From positions 26,384,640 through 26,448,639 of the forward strand of contig NC_058342.1 in assembly GCF_905475395.1 (NCBI RefSeq): a stretch of DNA of 64,000 nucleotides. The letters run 5' to 3'. Shown one piece after another: positions 34,901-45,889 of this stretch (the stretch's first letter is position 1; each line of letters starts with the position of its first letter). Origin of the DNA: Chrysoperla carnea. Its lineage: Eukaryota; Arthropoda; Insecta; Neuroptera; Chrysopidae. The notes beneath the pieces were generated by a model. The model saw only the letters and a program-made list of their open reading frames with translations. It ran no database searches and was not told the DNA's origin. Both the position numbers and the translations under genes were made by a program.

Positions 34901-37900
34901 ACAACACGATAACTCAAAAACGAAAAAAGATATCAAGCTGAAAATTTTATAGCGTGCTCAGGATGTAAAAAGTGAAGTTGAGTTCGTAAATGAGCAACAT
35001 AGGTCAAGGTCTTAGACCCATCTTGTAAATCGTTAGAGAAAGAACAAAAGTTTAAATGTAAAGAATATTTCTTTACATAATAATAAACAATTTTTCTTTG
35101 AAACATTTTTTTGTAAACGTCACTGCTTACCCGGGCGCAAGTTAGGACAACATTTTGGTGTCTTTTTCTCCAGATAGAGAGTTAAAACTATAAAAGATAG
35201 AGAGTTAAAAATTTACAGATAGCTTCAACTAGTGGTTTTTTGAAACATTCTCGAAAAACGAAACAAAATTACAGAAAATTATTTTCGAAATTTTCGAAAA
35301 CCAAATAAATAGCGGCCGGAAGTCCACTTGTTTTATTATGATACTAAATTTTTACTAATTAATATGGCGTCTGGTGGTCGCTATATTGAATTTTCATTAC
35401 TGCTATATCTTTAGTAGCACTCGCAAGGTTAAAAGAATCAAGAATAATCAAAATCGACCGACGCGTTTGGCCTCTGGTGTGCCACATAGGAATAGACATA
35501 GACTGATAAACACATTACCACTCCTTTGCGTTGCTCACTCGGGTAAAAAACCCTTTGTGTCCATGGAATCCCTGCTATCGACTAAAGTAAATGTGACCCT
35601 AATGAAGATTTGAATTTGAATTTTCGAATCAAATTTCAAATTAAGATACTTTAAAAACAGCCAGCATTTTCAGTTTTTTGACAGTCTCTTTTATTTAAAG
35701 GTGTTGGGATCCCGAATACGATTTGGAACTGATGTGTCATCCGGTATCGTTAAATCTACTGTATGTGCAAACTGTGAGCGATGTAGAACGTGGCTGGATC
35801 ATATGTACGAAAAGTGTGTTAGCACAATTAGCCGATTTACAATCGCGTGGTGCTAAAAAGCAATACTTGGAATTAGCACGAACACTTAAATATTATGGAT
35901 ATATGCAATTTGGTTATGCAATTAGTGATTATCCGCAACCGGATACACGTGTCATTATTGCGATTGGAAAACGAGAGTTGAGTATGCGATTACCGAGTGC
36001 GACAGAATGTAACACACGCGAAGGTTGTTTTAAAGTTACACGTATGCGATGTTGGCGTATTACAACTGTTCGCAAGGTAAGCGAATATGATTGACCGGAA
36101 ATTATTATGGTTAATCTAAGATTAACCTCAAACAGTCAAGTTAGTATTATAGACTCTAATATATGGAGTCAGAAAATGCTTTAAATGTTGAAAACCTGTC
36201 GTATTTCAAAAAATTGGTTTTTCTAAGTGTTCTTTAGACTTTTAGGAACATTCATCAACAATAACCTATGCCTTAATTTGAAAATTGGGGAAGTTTCAAT
36301 CACCCCCCCCCCCCCAACAAGAAACGGTCTATAAAATGATTATTTTGCCTCTTGGCTCTAGGGGGTTTTTGTTTTCTGACTACGAATACGGGGTTTGAAT
36401 TCATCAATACCACACTCCAGTGGCATACACAGTATGCTCCAACAACACCATATTCCAGTATGAGATTCGTGCCATTTTTGGTGAAAAAAAACTCATTTTT
36501 TTTGGGCGAAAATTGAAATATAAACATTTTGCTGCGAAAAATTCTACCAGAGGTTTGTTGTTGGTCGCTGATCGGCATTACTCGACATTACTTTGAAAAC
36601 TGAGAAATTTAGTGTAGGTTTCCAATCCCCAAAGCACTCCAAATAGTTACATAGTGATAAAAAAATTTTTTTAAATCAAGGTCGCTGATCATGAATTCAA
36701 GGTTAAAAAGTTGTTGTCGTATTCAGTTGCTTTTTATCCTTGAATTTATGATCAGCGACTTCGAAAACTCTCGGGGGGCAATTTCCTAGATGAAATTTTA
36801 ATTGTTTAAAATTTATTTCACTGTTACCATTTGAAGTGCTTCGGGGATGGGAAAACTACCGCAATTTTCTTAGTTTTCAAAGTACTGGCGAGGTTAGGTT
36901 AAAATTTTTATTGAAATCGGAGCTGTTCTTCCATTTTTCCACATTTGATGGTATTTTCCCGCTTATTTACTGTGTTATATAATTAATTAAAAAATTCAAA
37001 AACAGTTATTTCAAAGTTTTAAGTTTTCATTCCCGTCAACAGTCCCCATGACTGACTTTATTTATTTATTTGTTTTTTGTTTAAAACAGAATGACACAAA
37101 CGATTGTGACCCAGAACCACAACTGGAATTATCGTTTGAGTATTTATTATCGAAGGATAAGCTGCGTTGGATCAATATATCAAGTCCACATGCCATATTT
37201 ATGTCAACATGTTTACAATCGGTGGTCGACGAACTCTTATTGAAGAAGAATGGTCTTAGTGGTGGGGTAGGAGACAGCAGTGGAGCCACTAAACAATTTA
37301 ATAATATTGATGCCAAGAATCATTCATGGACCTATATGAAACGTGACGGATCTATCTCTTTAATTGATCTAAATTCATCTGTTGATGCGCCAGAAAATGT
37401 GGTAAGTAGAGTAAAATAATTGTCATTATATCTGATAGTCATTATAAGCAATATGTACGTTTTATCTCTTTGAAATAATTATCTTCTTGAGTGAAATATT
37501 ACTAGGAGCAATTACAAATGAAGTCCGGGTCCTTTGGACGCCCCAACAAGAAGAGTCCCCTGATTAGTGTCATGACTAAAAAATAGTGTCTAGTCGCTAT
37601 AATGGTACAGGGCGTCTAGCTAGCGGTCCTGGCTTAGAATGTTCGGGTCCAAAACCTAAGATCCATCAATCCTGGGAGAGATCCCGACGCAGAAGCTGTG
37701 GGCTTTCTGCGTGGTGTCTGGCCTCGACAAAATCCTTTAGCTTCGTCCGATTTTAAAAGCGCCTCCTATCCGAAGACTTTTCGTTTTCGGATTACAGGCC
37801 GTTCTCACGGAGGGCACAGAGGACTCTTGGTCTAGGCGCTAGGGGCGCACTTGCGGTACCCCTCTTTTATTTACAAGCAATTTTGAAACTTTTCTGGAAA

Positions 37901-38465
37901 ACTTTTTACACCTAAACTTACGAACCACGTTTTACGCCTAAACTTCCAAACTCTCCTAAGATTTTCGGATTAGAGATAAACGGAACTATGGGAAAGGACA
38001 TAGGATACTTTTTGTCGCGAAAATAAAACTCTTAAAGAGGGTGAAATAGGAAAAACAGCTCTAAAACTACTCTTTTCACTTTTATTCAAATTTTTTTTCT
38101 ATTCGGCACGTAATAAAGACGAATTAACCCGTCGAAAATGGTAAAAACACCCCCAAAACTACCTCTTTTCTCTTATATATGTTAGAAAGATGCGGTTTTT
38201 TACTTTCGAGCTAAAATTCCATGAGACTTATGGTAAAAATAAAAAAATTTTAAATTTTCATCGTAAACTACCAGTTTTGACTGCAAATATGTAATATGTG
38301 TTTCAGGAAAATACACCACGATCATCACAACAATGGAGTGAACCATTTTCAATAAAAAAATTACAAGAGAAATTCAGCAACAGCGCTCTAAGTCGTTTTA
38401 TGAGCGGAAACAATCAATTTATTGAGAACGATGCCTTTGAAGATATCGGTGATGAAGATTTGTAA
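31938..38465 (+). CDS. Snx17: Sorting nexin-17, 6 exons
   Basis: Endosomal PX-FERM adaptor: binds phosphatidylinositol 3-phosphate and NPxY/NxxY cargo tails (integrins, LRP1 in vertebrates) and, with the Retriever complex, recycles them to the plasma membrane. Exons: 31938-31994, 32376-32568, 34229-34595, 35701-36076, 37090-37401, 38307-38465; all GT/AG, phases consistent, 488 codons (human protein 470 residues). The PX domain fills about residues 1-110 (YNIHINGVYHCTVRY, FPPKKFLPL, YDRRAQLEKYVQA). The atypical FERM module follows, with SNX17-type blocks DQTNTVLKK, LYVQTVSDVERGW, YYGYMQFGYA, FKVTRMRCWR and LSFEYLLSKDKLRW. The C-terminus ends AFEDIGDEDL, the family's acidic Retriever-binding tail, where vertebrates have Gly in place of the Asp. 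Introns 2-5 carry dispersed repeats. Start chosen at MHFSIPDT, the SNX17-type N-terminus. Confidence 0.96.
32880..34200. repeat. SNX17 intron 2: decayed repeat related to 38.6-39.5 kb
   Basis: Blocks such as TTTTTCGCAGTTTTTA, GCCTCTCCAAAT, TTGAAAGTCGATATGTA and GTCA.GGATGTGT.TTT recur at 38930-39320. GAGGGGGAAATATGA near 34140 recurs near 39378. Non-coding. Confidence 0.5.
34770..35150 (-). repeat. Family-A dispersed repeat in SNX17 intron 3, reverse orientation
   Basis: Reverse-complement matches to the 27398 copy: CCAAGTTTGTAACGCTTAAA, CATAAAATCATCTAATTAGT, GATAACTCAAAAACGAAAAA, GTAAATGAGCAACATAGGTC, GACCCATCTTGTAAA. Confidence 0.75.
36160..37000. mobile_element. Fold-back element in SNX17 intron 4
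   Basis: Inner arms: AAGGTCGCTGATCATGAATT at about 36679 is mirrored by AATTTATGATCAGCGACTT near 36745. Outer parts (AAAACTGAGAAATTTAGTG; CCAATCCCCAAAGCACT) are mirrored by AGTGCTTCGGGGATGGGAAA and TTTTCTTAGTTTTCAAAGT (36836-36883), at roughly 75-80% identity by eye. The left part resembles the element at 43430-44240. It includes a C-only run at 36302-36315. Confidence 0.7.
37430..38260. repeat. SNX17 intron 5 filled by two dispersed repeats
   Basis: 37630-37870 (GGTCCAAAACCTAAGATCCA, CAGAAGCTGTGGGCTTTCTG, GGGCACAGAGGA) matches the minus strand at about 55680-55812. 37880-38230 is an inverted copy of the 26640-27180 repeat. At 37430-37510 there is also a fragment of the pogo-like tail family (AGCAATATGTACGTTTTATC). 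Confidence 0.6.
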
Positions 38466-38574
38466 ATTTTTATTTTACAAAGAAGGGATGATCTAGACTG
38501 AAATGAATCGCTTCTAAATCGCTTTTAGAAATTTTGTTTTTTTTTTTATTAACTTTGTGCAATAATTTTGTTTT

Positions 38575-39560
38575 TAAATTCTTTGACTGAATTTTATAGG
38601 TCGATAAAAATCATAGACTAACTAATCTAGGAGCAAGTGTAATATTTGAAACGTCATTTTAGAATGGCTGTAAATTTTGGGGATTGTTGTCATTGTCGTG
38701 CTTAGTAATTTTTTAAAATACGATAATTTTCATAGCCAAGAACTTTTCTGTTGCAACTCTCTTGAGACTTCTGTTGCTCTACACCTTAAAAAGTGAAAAA
38801 TTTCAGGCGTCGACCGATGGGCATTCTGCCTTGCTGAATATCGAATAAAATTAATTTTGTATTTTTGATGTTATAAAAACGGGGTTTTTAGCAATTAGGA
38901 GGGGATTCTTAGAGGAAAAACTGTTTTACTGCTTTGAACTTCCGTACAACCTCTCCAAATTGAGCCCTTAGGTTGAAAATCGATACGTATGTTGAGGTTA
39001 GTATCAAGGATGTGTTTTTTGAAAGTGTTAATTTTTCTTCTTCCACCTCTTTTTCTATATCACAAAATCATATTTTTTTAGCGGTTTTTAAGGCTTTCCA
39101 AACTACTATAGCTCTTCCAAATTGAACTACAGTGTTGAAAATTGGTACGTATGTTGAGGATGTACCTTTTAGAATTTTTAACTCCACAGCACTTCTACCT
39201 CCTTTTCTATACCACAAAATCTTTTTTTTCGCGATTTTTAAGGCTTTTCACACCCTCAAAGCTCCGCTACAGTGTTGAAACTTATATAAGTTGAGTTAAT
39301 GTCAAGGATGTGCTTTTTGAGGGTGACAACTTCCCAACCCTCCCTTTTTTTACCCCAAAATATTTGACATCTAACAGAGAGGGGGAAATATGATTTTAGT
39401 GATGGGGATCCGCTTCTCACTTTTCTAGGGTCATTAGAAAGTGTAATATCCGACTAAAAGTATTAAGACAGAACCTTGATAAATTTCTATCGAATTTTCA
39501 GCCATTCTAAAGTGACTTTCAAATAATATACCTGGCCACAGACCTACAATTGGCGAAATT
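38575..39560. repeat. Inverted-repeat element with internal ~150-bp tandem units, downstream of SNX17
   Basis: The left end TAATATTTGAAACGTCATTTTAG... (about 38640) is mirrored by the right end GCCATTCTAAAGTGACTTTC (about 39500). The interior holds three diverged direct units near 38930, 39085 and 39238, each with the GCTC(T/C)TCCAAATTGA and GTTGAAAAT(T/C)G(A/G)TACGTATGTTG phrases. Non-coding; includes the SNX17 3' flank (AATAAA near 38847). Confidence 0.6.
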
Positions 39561-40004
39561 GAAAAACTTGCAGAGAATTTTTGAAAAAAAGTCTATGATT
39601 AACGACTTTTTTACATGCTTTTATTTCAGAGCAAAATGAACGTTCAACGTGATATTTGTACGAACATTTGTTTTTAACACTTTCTAAATTATTAGATGAA
39701 AATCGTTAAACTAAATTATAAACTGTTCGCCCAAAAAAAAAACTGCAATCAAAAGATTAGAAACTTATACCAAAACATCGCATTTTTTGAGTTTCGTACC
39801 CAAAAGGTGACCAACGGAACCCTATTACGAAGGTATAGTCTGATTTTATACAGGGTTTTGGGCGCTACCACAGAAAATATTCGATGAATTCTCAAATGAA
39901 CGTGATTTTTGTATTATATCAGCAAATTTTACCGAGTTTTAGCAAATTTCGACGAAAAGGGATATCCAATTTCGATAAAACGCAGTACAAAAGATAATTT
40001 TGTC

Positions 40005-40285
40005 CCCAAAAATTGTAGGAAAATATGAATGACCTAAACGAGCTGCCAAAACCTTGGAACCTGGGTGATTTTATACGTTAGGCCAGAATCACACTTTTCC
40101 ACAAAGTGGAAATGGGTGCGCTATCTCCCCCACCAAAGATTTTTAAGGGGATAACGACCTCCAGTACCATTGGGAGAATTTGAAATTATGTGGAATATTA
40201 TGGTTTTGGACAAATCTACAAAACCATTATGGCCCCAGGTTTTTGGCAGCTCGTTTTGGTCGTCTTGCATATTTTATTACAACTT
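40005..40285. repeat. Fold-back repeat
   Basis: The run AAACGAGCTGCCAAAACCTTGG near 40037 is mirrored by CCAGGTTTTTGGCAGCTCGTTTT near 40233, with flanking AATATG and CATATT also mirrored. A direct copy of the left arm occurs at 41515-41615 (AAACGAGCTGCCACAAACCT). Confidence 0.65.
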
Positions 40286-41119
40286 CGAGGGCAAAATTTG
40301 GTTCATTTAATGATTGATTGCGTAGTTTCTGAGATATCGTCAAAAATTTCATACGACGAATAAAAATATAGTGGATTCTAGTGTCCTTTGGATATTTTCC
40401 AAATTTTTAAAACAAAAGAGATTATTTTTTTTAATTTACTGGCTATAATTTTAAATTTTTAGAATGTTTATAATTTAATTTAACGATTTTACCAAAAAAT
40501 TGTTGTAAAAAAATACAAGGTGTTCCAGTGAAGTTGTTAAAAAATTAGTTTAGAGAAAAAATGGAAAATTTGTAATTAGTCCTTTACTGAATCACTTTGT
40601 TAATTGGCATTAATGCTAATTTGATATTTCTAAACCAAAGAAAAATCAATTTTTTAGGAACACATTTATGAGGAAACAATGTCCTCGAATGAAAATGGAA
40701 ACAGGGATTCTTTTTTTTTTTTGGTTTTAAAACCTTGACCCTATATGTATGTAAAGTAGACTTGTGGTACAAATTAATGTTCCATTACTCAATTAGTTAA
40801 GTTTTTTATATTTTATTTTTTTTGGCGAAACGAAAAATTACTACGTCAAACTTTTTGCCCACTTTCACATGACAAAGATGGCTTTTGTTTTTGTTTTAAA
40901 ATCGACTGAAACAATTGACAAATGATTTTAGGGAAAAATTCAAAAGTGCCAACTTTTTTCCATAGTTTTTTTTATCAATTTTTTGTTTACAGGGAGTTTT
41001 AGTTTTCTAAGTATTTTTACAACGGTCATAATAAAAATGTTTACAAGTTACTCGAGACATGTCATCAAAAATCGATTTTAGGGGATTTTCTTTTTCAATT
41101 TTTCCATAAACACTTAAAG

Positions 41120-41860
41120 ATACTAGAGTCAAACGTAGTATTTGACAGTCATTTCAGAACTGGGGGACTTTTATTTTAGGGAATGTCTGGAAAATGTTAA
41201 ATTACTCGGCAAGCACCTCTGAATGTTGTTCGCTGCCAAAAACAGTACATTGACAAATGTAGGTCAGATCAAAACCAAACTTTTCCATTTTCAATTCCCC
41301 CGAATGGTACTAAGAACCTCTAGCCACTCAGATGATTTTTTTGATCGCTGATGACACTTTATAAAATGAATGTTTGCTGGAAATGGCTCCAGGGGATTTT
41401 TCTTAATCGCTTAGACCCAGACATTACGGGCCTAAGCATTAATCCAGCCTAGATCTTGGCTGGATTAATGCTTAGGCCCGAGTGCTACTGAGAGTCTCTA
41501 GTCACCCCTCCCTTCATAGTTGTAGGAAAGTATGCAAAACTTAAACGAGCTGCCACAAACCTGAGACCTTTTAAGCTTTGTAGATTAGCCCAGAACCACA
41601 TTTTTCAAAAAATCCGCAAGTAATATCACGGCTCGCTATGCTCCGCCAAAGTTACATACTTTTACGGTGGATAGCGATCCCTAATCCACTCGGTGGATTG
41701 GAATTTAGTTTGTTTAGAAAAACGTAAGAAAAGACTTTGGCCATGAAAGTTTGTGTATTCTAAAAAAGTGATAAGAAACGATTTTGACGAAAGTCTCTCA
41801 AATTTCCAGTCATTCTGAATTGACTGTCAAATACTACATGTGACCCTAGACCTAATATGC
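41120..41860. mobile_element. Inverted-repeat element with a perfect internal hairpin
   Basis: The left end GTAGTATTTGACAGTCATTT with CAGAACTG is mirrored at about 41810-41845 by CAGTCATTCTGAATTGACTG and TCAAATACTAC. The family is related to the ends of the element at 38575-39560. At 41427-41449 and 41458-41480 lie 23-bp perfect inverted arms separated by 8 bases (TAGATCTT). Confidence 0.65.
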
Positions 41861-43429
41861 ATTTAATATAAACTTGCCATAATAATACTTTTTGTCAAAC
41901 TGAAAAAGCAAATCAGAAACTTTCTCATTTGTGTTTCGAGTAAAACTAGAATAGTTTTAGTAATAATTGGGACGCATAATATTTCCACTAAAGTTTTCTC
42001 GACCAATCTTCTATTAATATTTTTTATTTTGGGAATGTGTGAATTGTGTAAATAAAATGATTGTGTGTGAAAAATGGGACCCTATGGCTCCTTTTTTTGA
42101 TCATTTTAGGCTTTAAATTATATTTCAATTTTTTTTTTTTAAATTAACCCTATAGGTTGATCTTGAGAGTGGTATTGATGCGATGAAAATCAATAAAAAC
42201 TTTGGCTGTAGGGTATTCCTAGGTTTAAAAATTTATTTATGAAAATTTTAAAGATGCATTAATTATTTCTATATTATCATGATATTCTATTTAATTTTAT
42301 TAGACTTAAAACGTTTTAACACTTAAATTTTCAATTTGTTGCCCCCCTCCCTCCCTTTCTAAATTTTTTATAGCCTAAAATGATCGAGAAAATTTTTTAC
42401 TTTTGTTTGTATACATGTGTTTGATGAAAGTTACGTACAATTTATAGATTGAATGTTGTTTGGGGAAAATCTAAATATTTTGTCCAAGCAGAAAGTATTT
42501 AGATTTGGTGTAAATGATACACTCAAAACGTAATCAAATTTGAACCAATTGAACGTGACCCAATCCGTAGAGATCTTGTATCCGATATTAGGATCGTCTA
42601 TATTATAGTCGAATTAAGGTGGTTCAGCTGTCTCGTGACTAGTCAACTAGGAAATTTTTATGACGTAAATGTAAAAAAATGTTCTAAAAATATCGAAAAA
42701 GCGTTAAAAACCAAAGTTTTTTCATGTTTTATTTTTGGAAAGCGCCGTAAGGTAATGTTTTTCTGCATAAAGAAAATCTGTGATAAATTTTCTTCATGAT
42801 GAAAACTTTTTTGAAGCTCATTCACCGAATCACAATTTTAAAATGAAATAATTCAAAATTGCCCCGCAAGAGGCCCGTACTTGCACGTACTTCACCGTAC
42901 TTGCTCAAACAGCCAAACCACTTTAATAAGCCAGAAAATGTTGGAAACTTGTCGGAGAACAACGATTTTAAAAATTCCTTTGCGGAAATTTCAAGGATAA
43001 AATTGAACACACAAGAAATAAATTTGTCTTTAGATTATGATTCGATTGGTTCATTTTGATTATATGCGAGTGTACATGAAAATTTTATTAAAGAAAATAG
43101 TTAAAAATATAAATTTATATGTATTTTCCAAAAATAAAAGAAAATCGTTATAATCGATACCAATTTATATTAATTTCGGTAAATTATTTTATATACATAA
43201 TATTAAAACCCAATGAATTTGATTATTGATTCCCAAAATTGCATCCAAAAGTAAGTTAAGGCTCCTTTAGGCACCTTGGAACATATACATACTGTGAGTA
43301 GAACGAATCCAGGCAGAAACTATATAACCTAAAATAAATTTTAACTTAGTAATTTTCGCCCATTCTCTCCCGAAAATAATTTTATAAAACATCCATAATT
43401 TATCAAGAAAAACAGCAAGTTTTCCTTAG
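41861..43429. other. AT-rich intergenic DNA, no gene seen
   Basis: Only short frames, paired on both strands around 42822-43059, with no recognisable domain. Confidence 0.45.
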
Positions 43430-44245
43430 ATTTGTCTAATGGTCGAATAAAGTTGCCGGAAAAAACTGCCAATTTTTGAAAATTTATCGAACAGCACTAA
43501 TTTCAAAAATTAGACTTTGAGGAACATTCATCACCACCAACCTCTGTCTAGATTTGAAAATTGGGGGAATTTAACCCCTCCCAAACTACCTTAACAAGAA
43601 ACAAGTCTCACCTCTGGAATTGGTTTTAGGGTGTTTTTTTTTTTGTCTCTGATCACGAATACGGTCTCTAAATTCAACAATACCACATTCCAGTAGGAGA
43701 TTTGTGCCATTTTTGACCAAAAATACACTCCCCCCAAACGACCCTAACAAAAAACAGTCTATGAAATGAATATTTTACCTCCGGAATTGGCTCTAAGTAA
43801 TTTTTTTGTTCTCTGATCACGAATATGGGTTCTAAATTCAACAATATCACATTCCAGTAGGGGATTTGTGCCATTTTTGGTCAAAAATACACTCCCCACC
43901 CCAAACTACCATAATAAGTATATCCAATGAAAATTTTACCTCCGGAATTGGCTTTGGGGGGTTTTTTTAGTTTCTGATCACGATGCATTCCAGTACTGGA
44001 TTCCAATATCGAAATTGTTGCGAGAAGAGATCACTTGAGCCAATTTCGGAGGTAAAATATCCATTTTATTGACTGTTTCTTGTTGGGGTGGTTTGAAGGG
44101 ATTGAAACTCTTCCAATTTTCAAATGAAGTGGTGATTAATGTTCCTGAAGGTCTTAAGGAGCACGAAGAATTTTTTTTAATCGGTGCTGTTCGGCAGTTT
44201 TTCAACATTTTCCGGCTTATTAATTCGACTATAAAAAGGTTATTT
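43430..44245. mobile_element. Fold-back element with internal ~165-bp direct units
   Basis: The outer left (GGTCGAATAAAGTTGCCGGA, then GAACAGCACTAATT, GAGGAACATTCATCACCACC) is mirrored by the outer right (AATCGGTGCTGTTCGGCAG, CATTTTCCGGCTTATTAATT, TGGTGATTAATGTTCCTG). Inside, units starting near 43560, 43728 and 43893 share the phrases TACCTCCGGAATTGGCT, TCTCTGATCACGAAT and CACATTCCAGTAG. Related to the SNX17 intron 4 element. Confidence 0.7.
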
Positions 44246-44999
44246 CGCCCATCGATTACAAAAAAACCAAAAAGTAATGTTTTTTAGTAAAATTGAAAAT
44301 TTTTAATGTTTTTAAATTGGTTTTCCCGTATTCGCTTACACCTGGAATTTCCTTAAACAACCTGATCTCAAGGTAAATTCCCATGTGCCAAAACTTTGAA
44401 TGCAATTCTGGAGATGAGTTTTTTTTTTACTCTCATTCACTGGGCTATTATTATCCAATTCAAATAATATAATGTACGCTAAGCGATCTTCACACGATAG
44501 CGTCTCTTGTAAAGTAATTTTGGATCCAACGTGTTTTAAATCCAAATGTTTTTACTCATACTCAGCTACATTTGTAATGAGCAGATTATCTTTAAATGTC
44601 AGGGAATTTTGAATTTTTTTTTTTAATATTCATAATAAATGATTACGCTAACGTGTGAATAGACTGGTGTACTAATATGTAATAGAAAATATAATAAAAA
44701 TGTGACTGAAGCCATCTCTAAATCATTTTCTCCGAAATTAATTTTGAAGTTGTCCAAAATATTTTAGAAAATTAATATGTCGGGAAAATTTTTTTTTCGA
44801 AGAAAATGATTTGGATGTGAGTGTATCAGGCATAAGATTCAAATGTTTTTTCAATATTATATTATTAATTTTTGTAACAGAAGGCAAAATATACAGAAAA
44901 ATATTTTATACTTGACTGATTGTGTTTTTTTTTTCTTTTGGACCCTAGATCTCTTTTGACAATTTTCTATGAAAAATATCGTCAATTATCAGGCCTATA

Positions 45000-45310
45000 T
45001 CTCGAAAAATTTTTGGCCTAGTTGAATTTTAAGTGCTTGATTGTTAATTGTTAAGAGAGCGCGCGAAAAATCACCCATGTTCTATATATGCTAGAAAGAT
45101 GGGATTTTCACAAATCAACTCGAAATAAATTCAAATTTTTCGAACTTTTCTATTAATTTGACTTATTTTGAGTCGTTTGGTGAAAATCCCATCTTTCTAG
45201 CATGCATAAAACAGCAAATCGTTATCATTGGGTGGTTTTCCGCGCGCTCTCTTAACAATAAGCAATCAAGCACTTAAATTTCAATAAGGCCAAAAATTTT
45301 TGCGGGATAC
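45000..45310. mobile_element. Short fold-back element, ~310 bp
   Basis: The left arm (about 45001-45123) has AAAATTTTTGGCCT, AAGTGCTTGATTG, TTAAGAGAGCGCGCG and CTAGAAAGATGGGATTTTCA. All are mirrored in the right arm 45172-45308 (TGAAAATCCCATCTTTCTAG, CGCGCGCTCTCTTAA, CAATCAAGCACTTAAA, AGGCCAAAAATTTTT). Confidence 0.85.
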
Positions 45311-45889
45311 TGTTGAGTAAGCTTTGCACTACAAATACGTAAGTTTTATACATATTGAAAATCACATAGATTTTCATAGGCTTTTATACATTTTCATAGG
45401 CTTTTTGAGGGATGAAAAATCTCTAAGAACATTTTTCAAGTATAAGATAAAATTTTCCGAAGCAATTCGGTCAATATTACTCATTTGTTAAAAAAAAATT
45501 AGTTTTAACAATATCCTACCGAGTTACCCACCGGCAACCTGCAATGTTAGCATGTTTTCAACAAGATCCTGCAAAAATTTTCCTTGCGAAAATTAATCAT
45601 ACTCAATGACGAATTTTGCCGGGACTAAAGGAAAATCATTTCTGTATATAAAAGTGTCCGTTCTACAACATTAAATAAGGATAGCGCTGCTGTAGCAAAA
45701 ATGTACATTTTAAAATATGTACTCAAAGTAATAAGAGAAGGATACATAACTAAACAAGTTATTAGAGAATGATAGAGAAGTTCACTCAATCTTCCAGAAC
45801 CCTTTTTAATTCGTCCGTCGATCAAAATCGAAAAAATCAAAAAAAATTTTCTCAACATTTTTTAAAGTTTTTAAGCATTTTTTGAAGAT
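45311..45889. other. Intergenic DNA, no gene seen
   Basis: A 77-residue minus-strand frame (45625-45858) shows no domain; nothing else was recognised. Confidence 0.4.

Noticed and set aside
43560-44000. Regularly spaced direct repeats, considered as a CRISPR-like array
   Set aside because: Units are ~165 bp, diverged and without unique spacers, and the genome is eukaryotic; it is the interior of a fold-back element.
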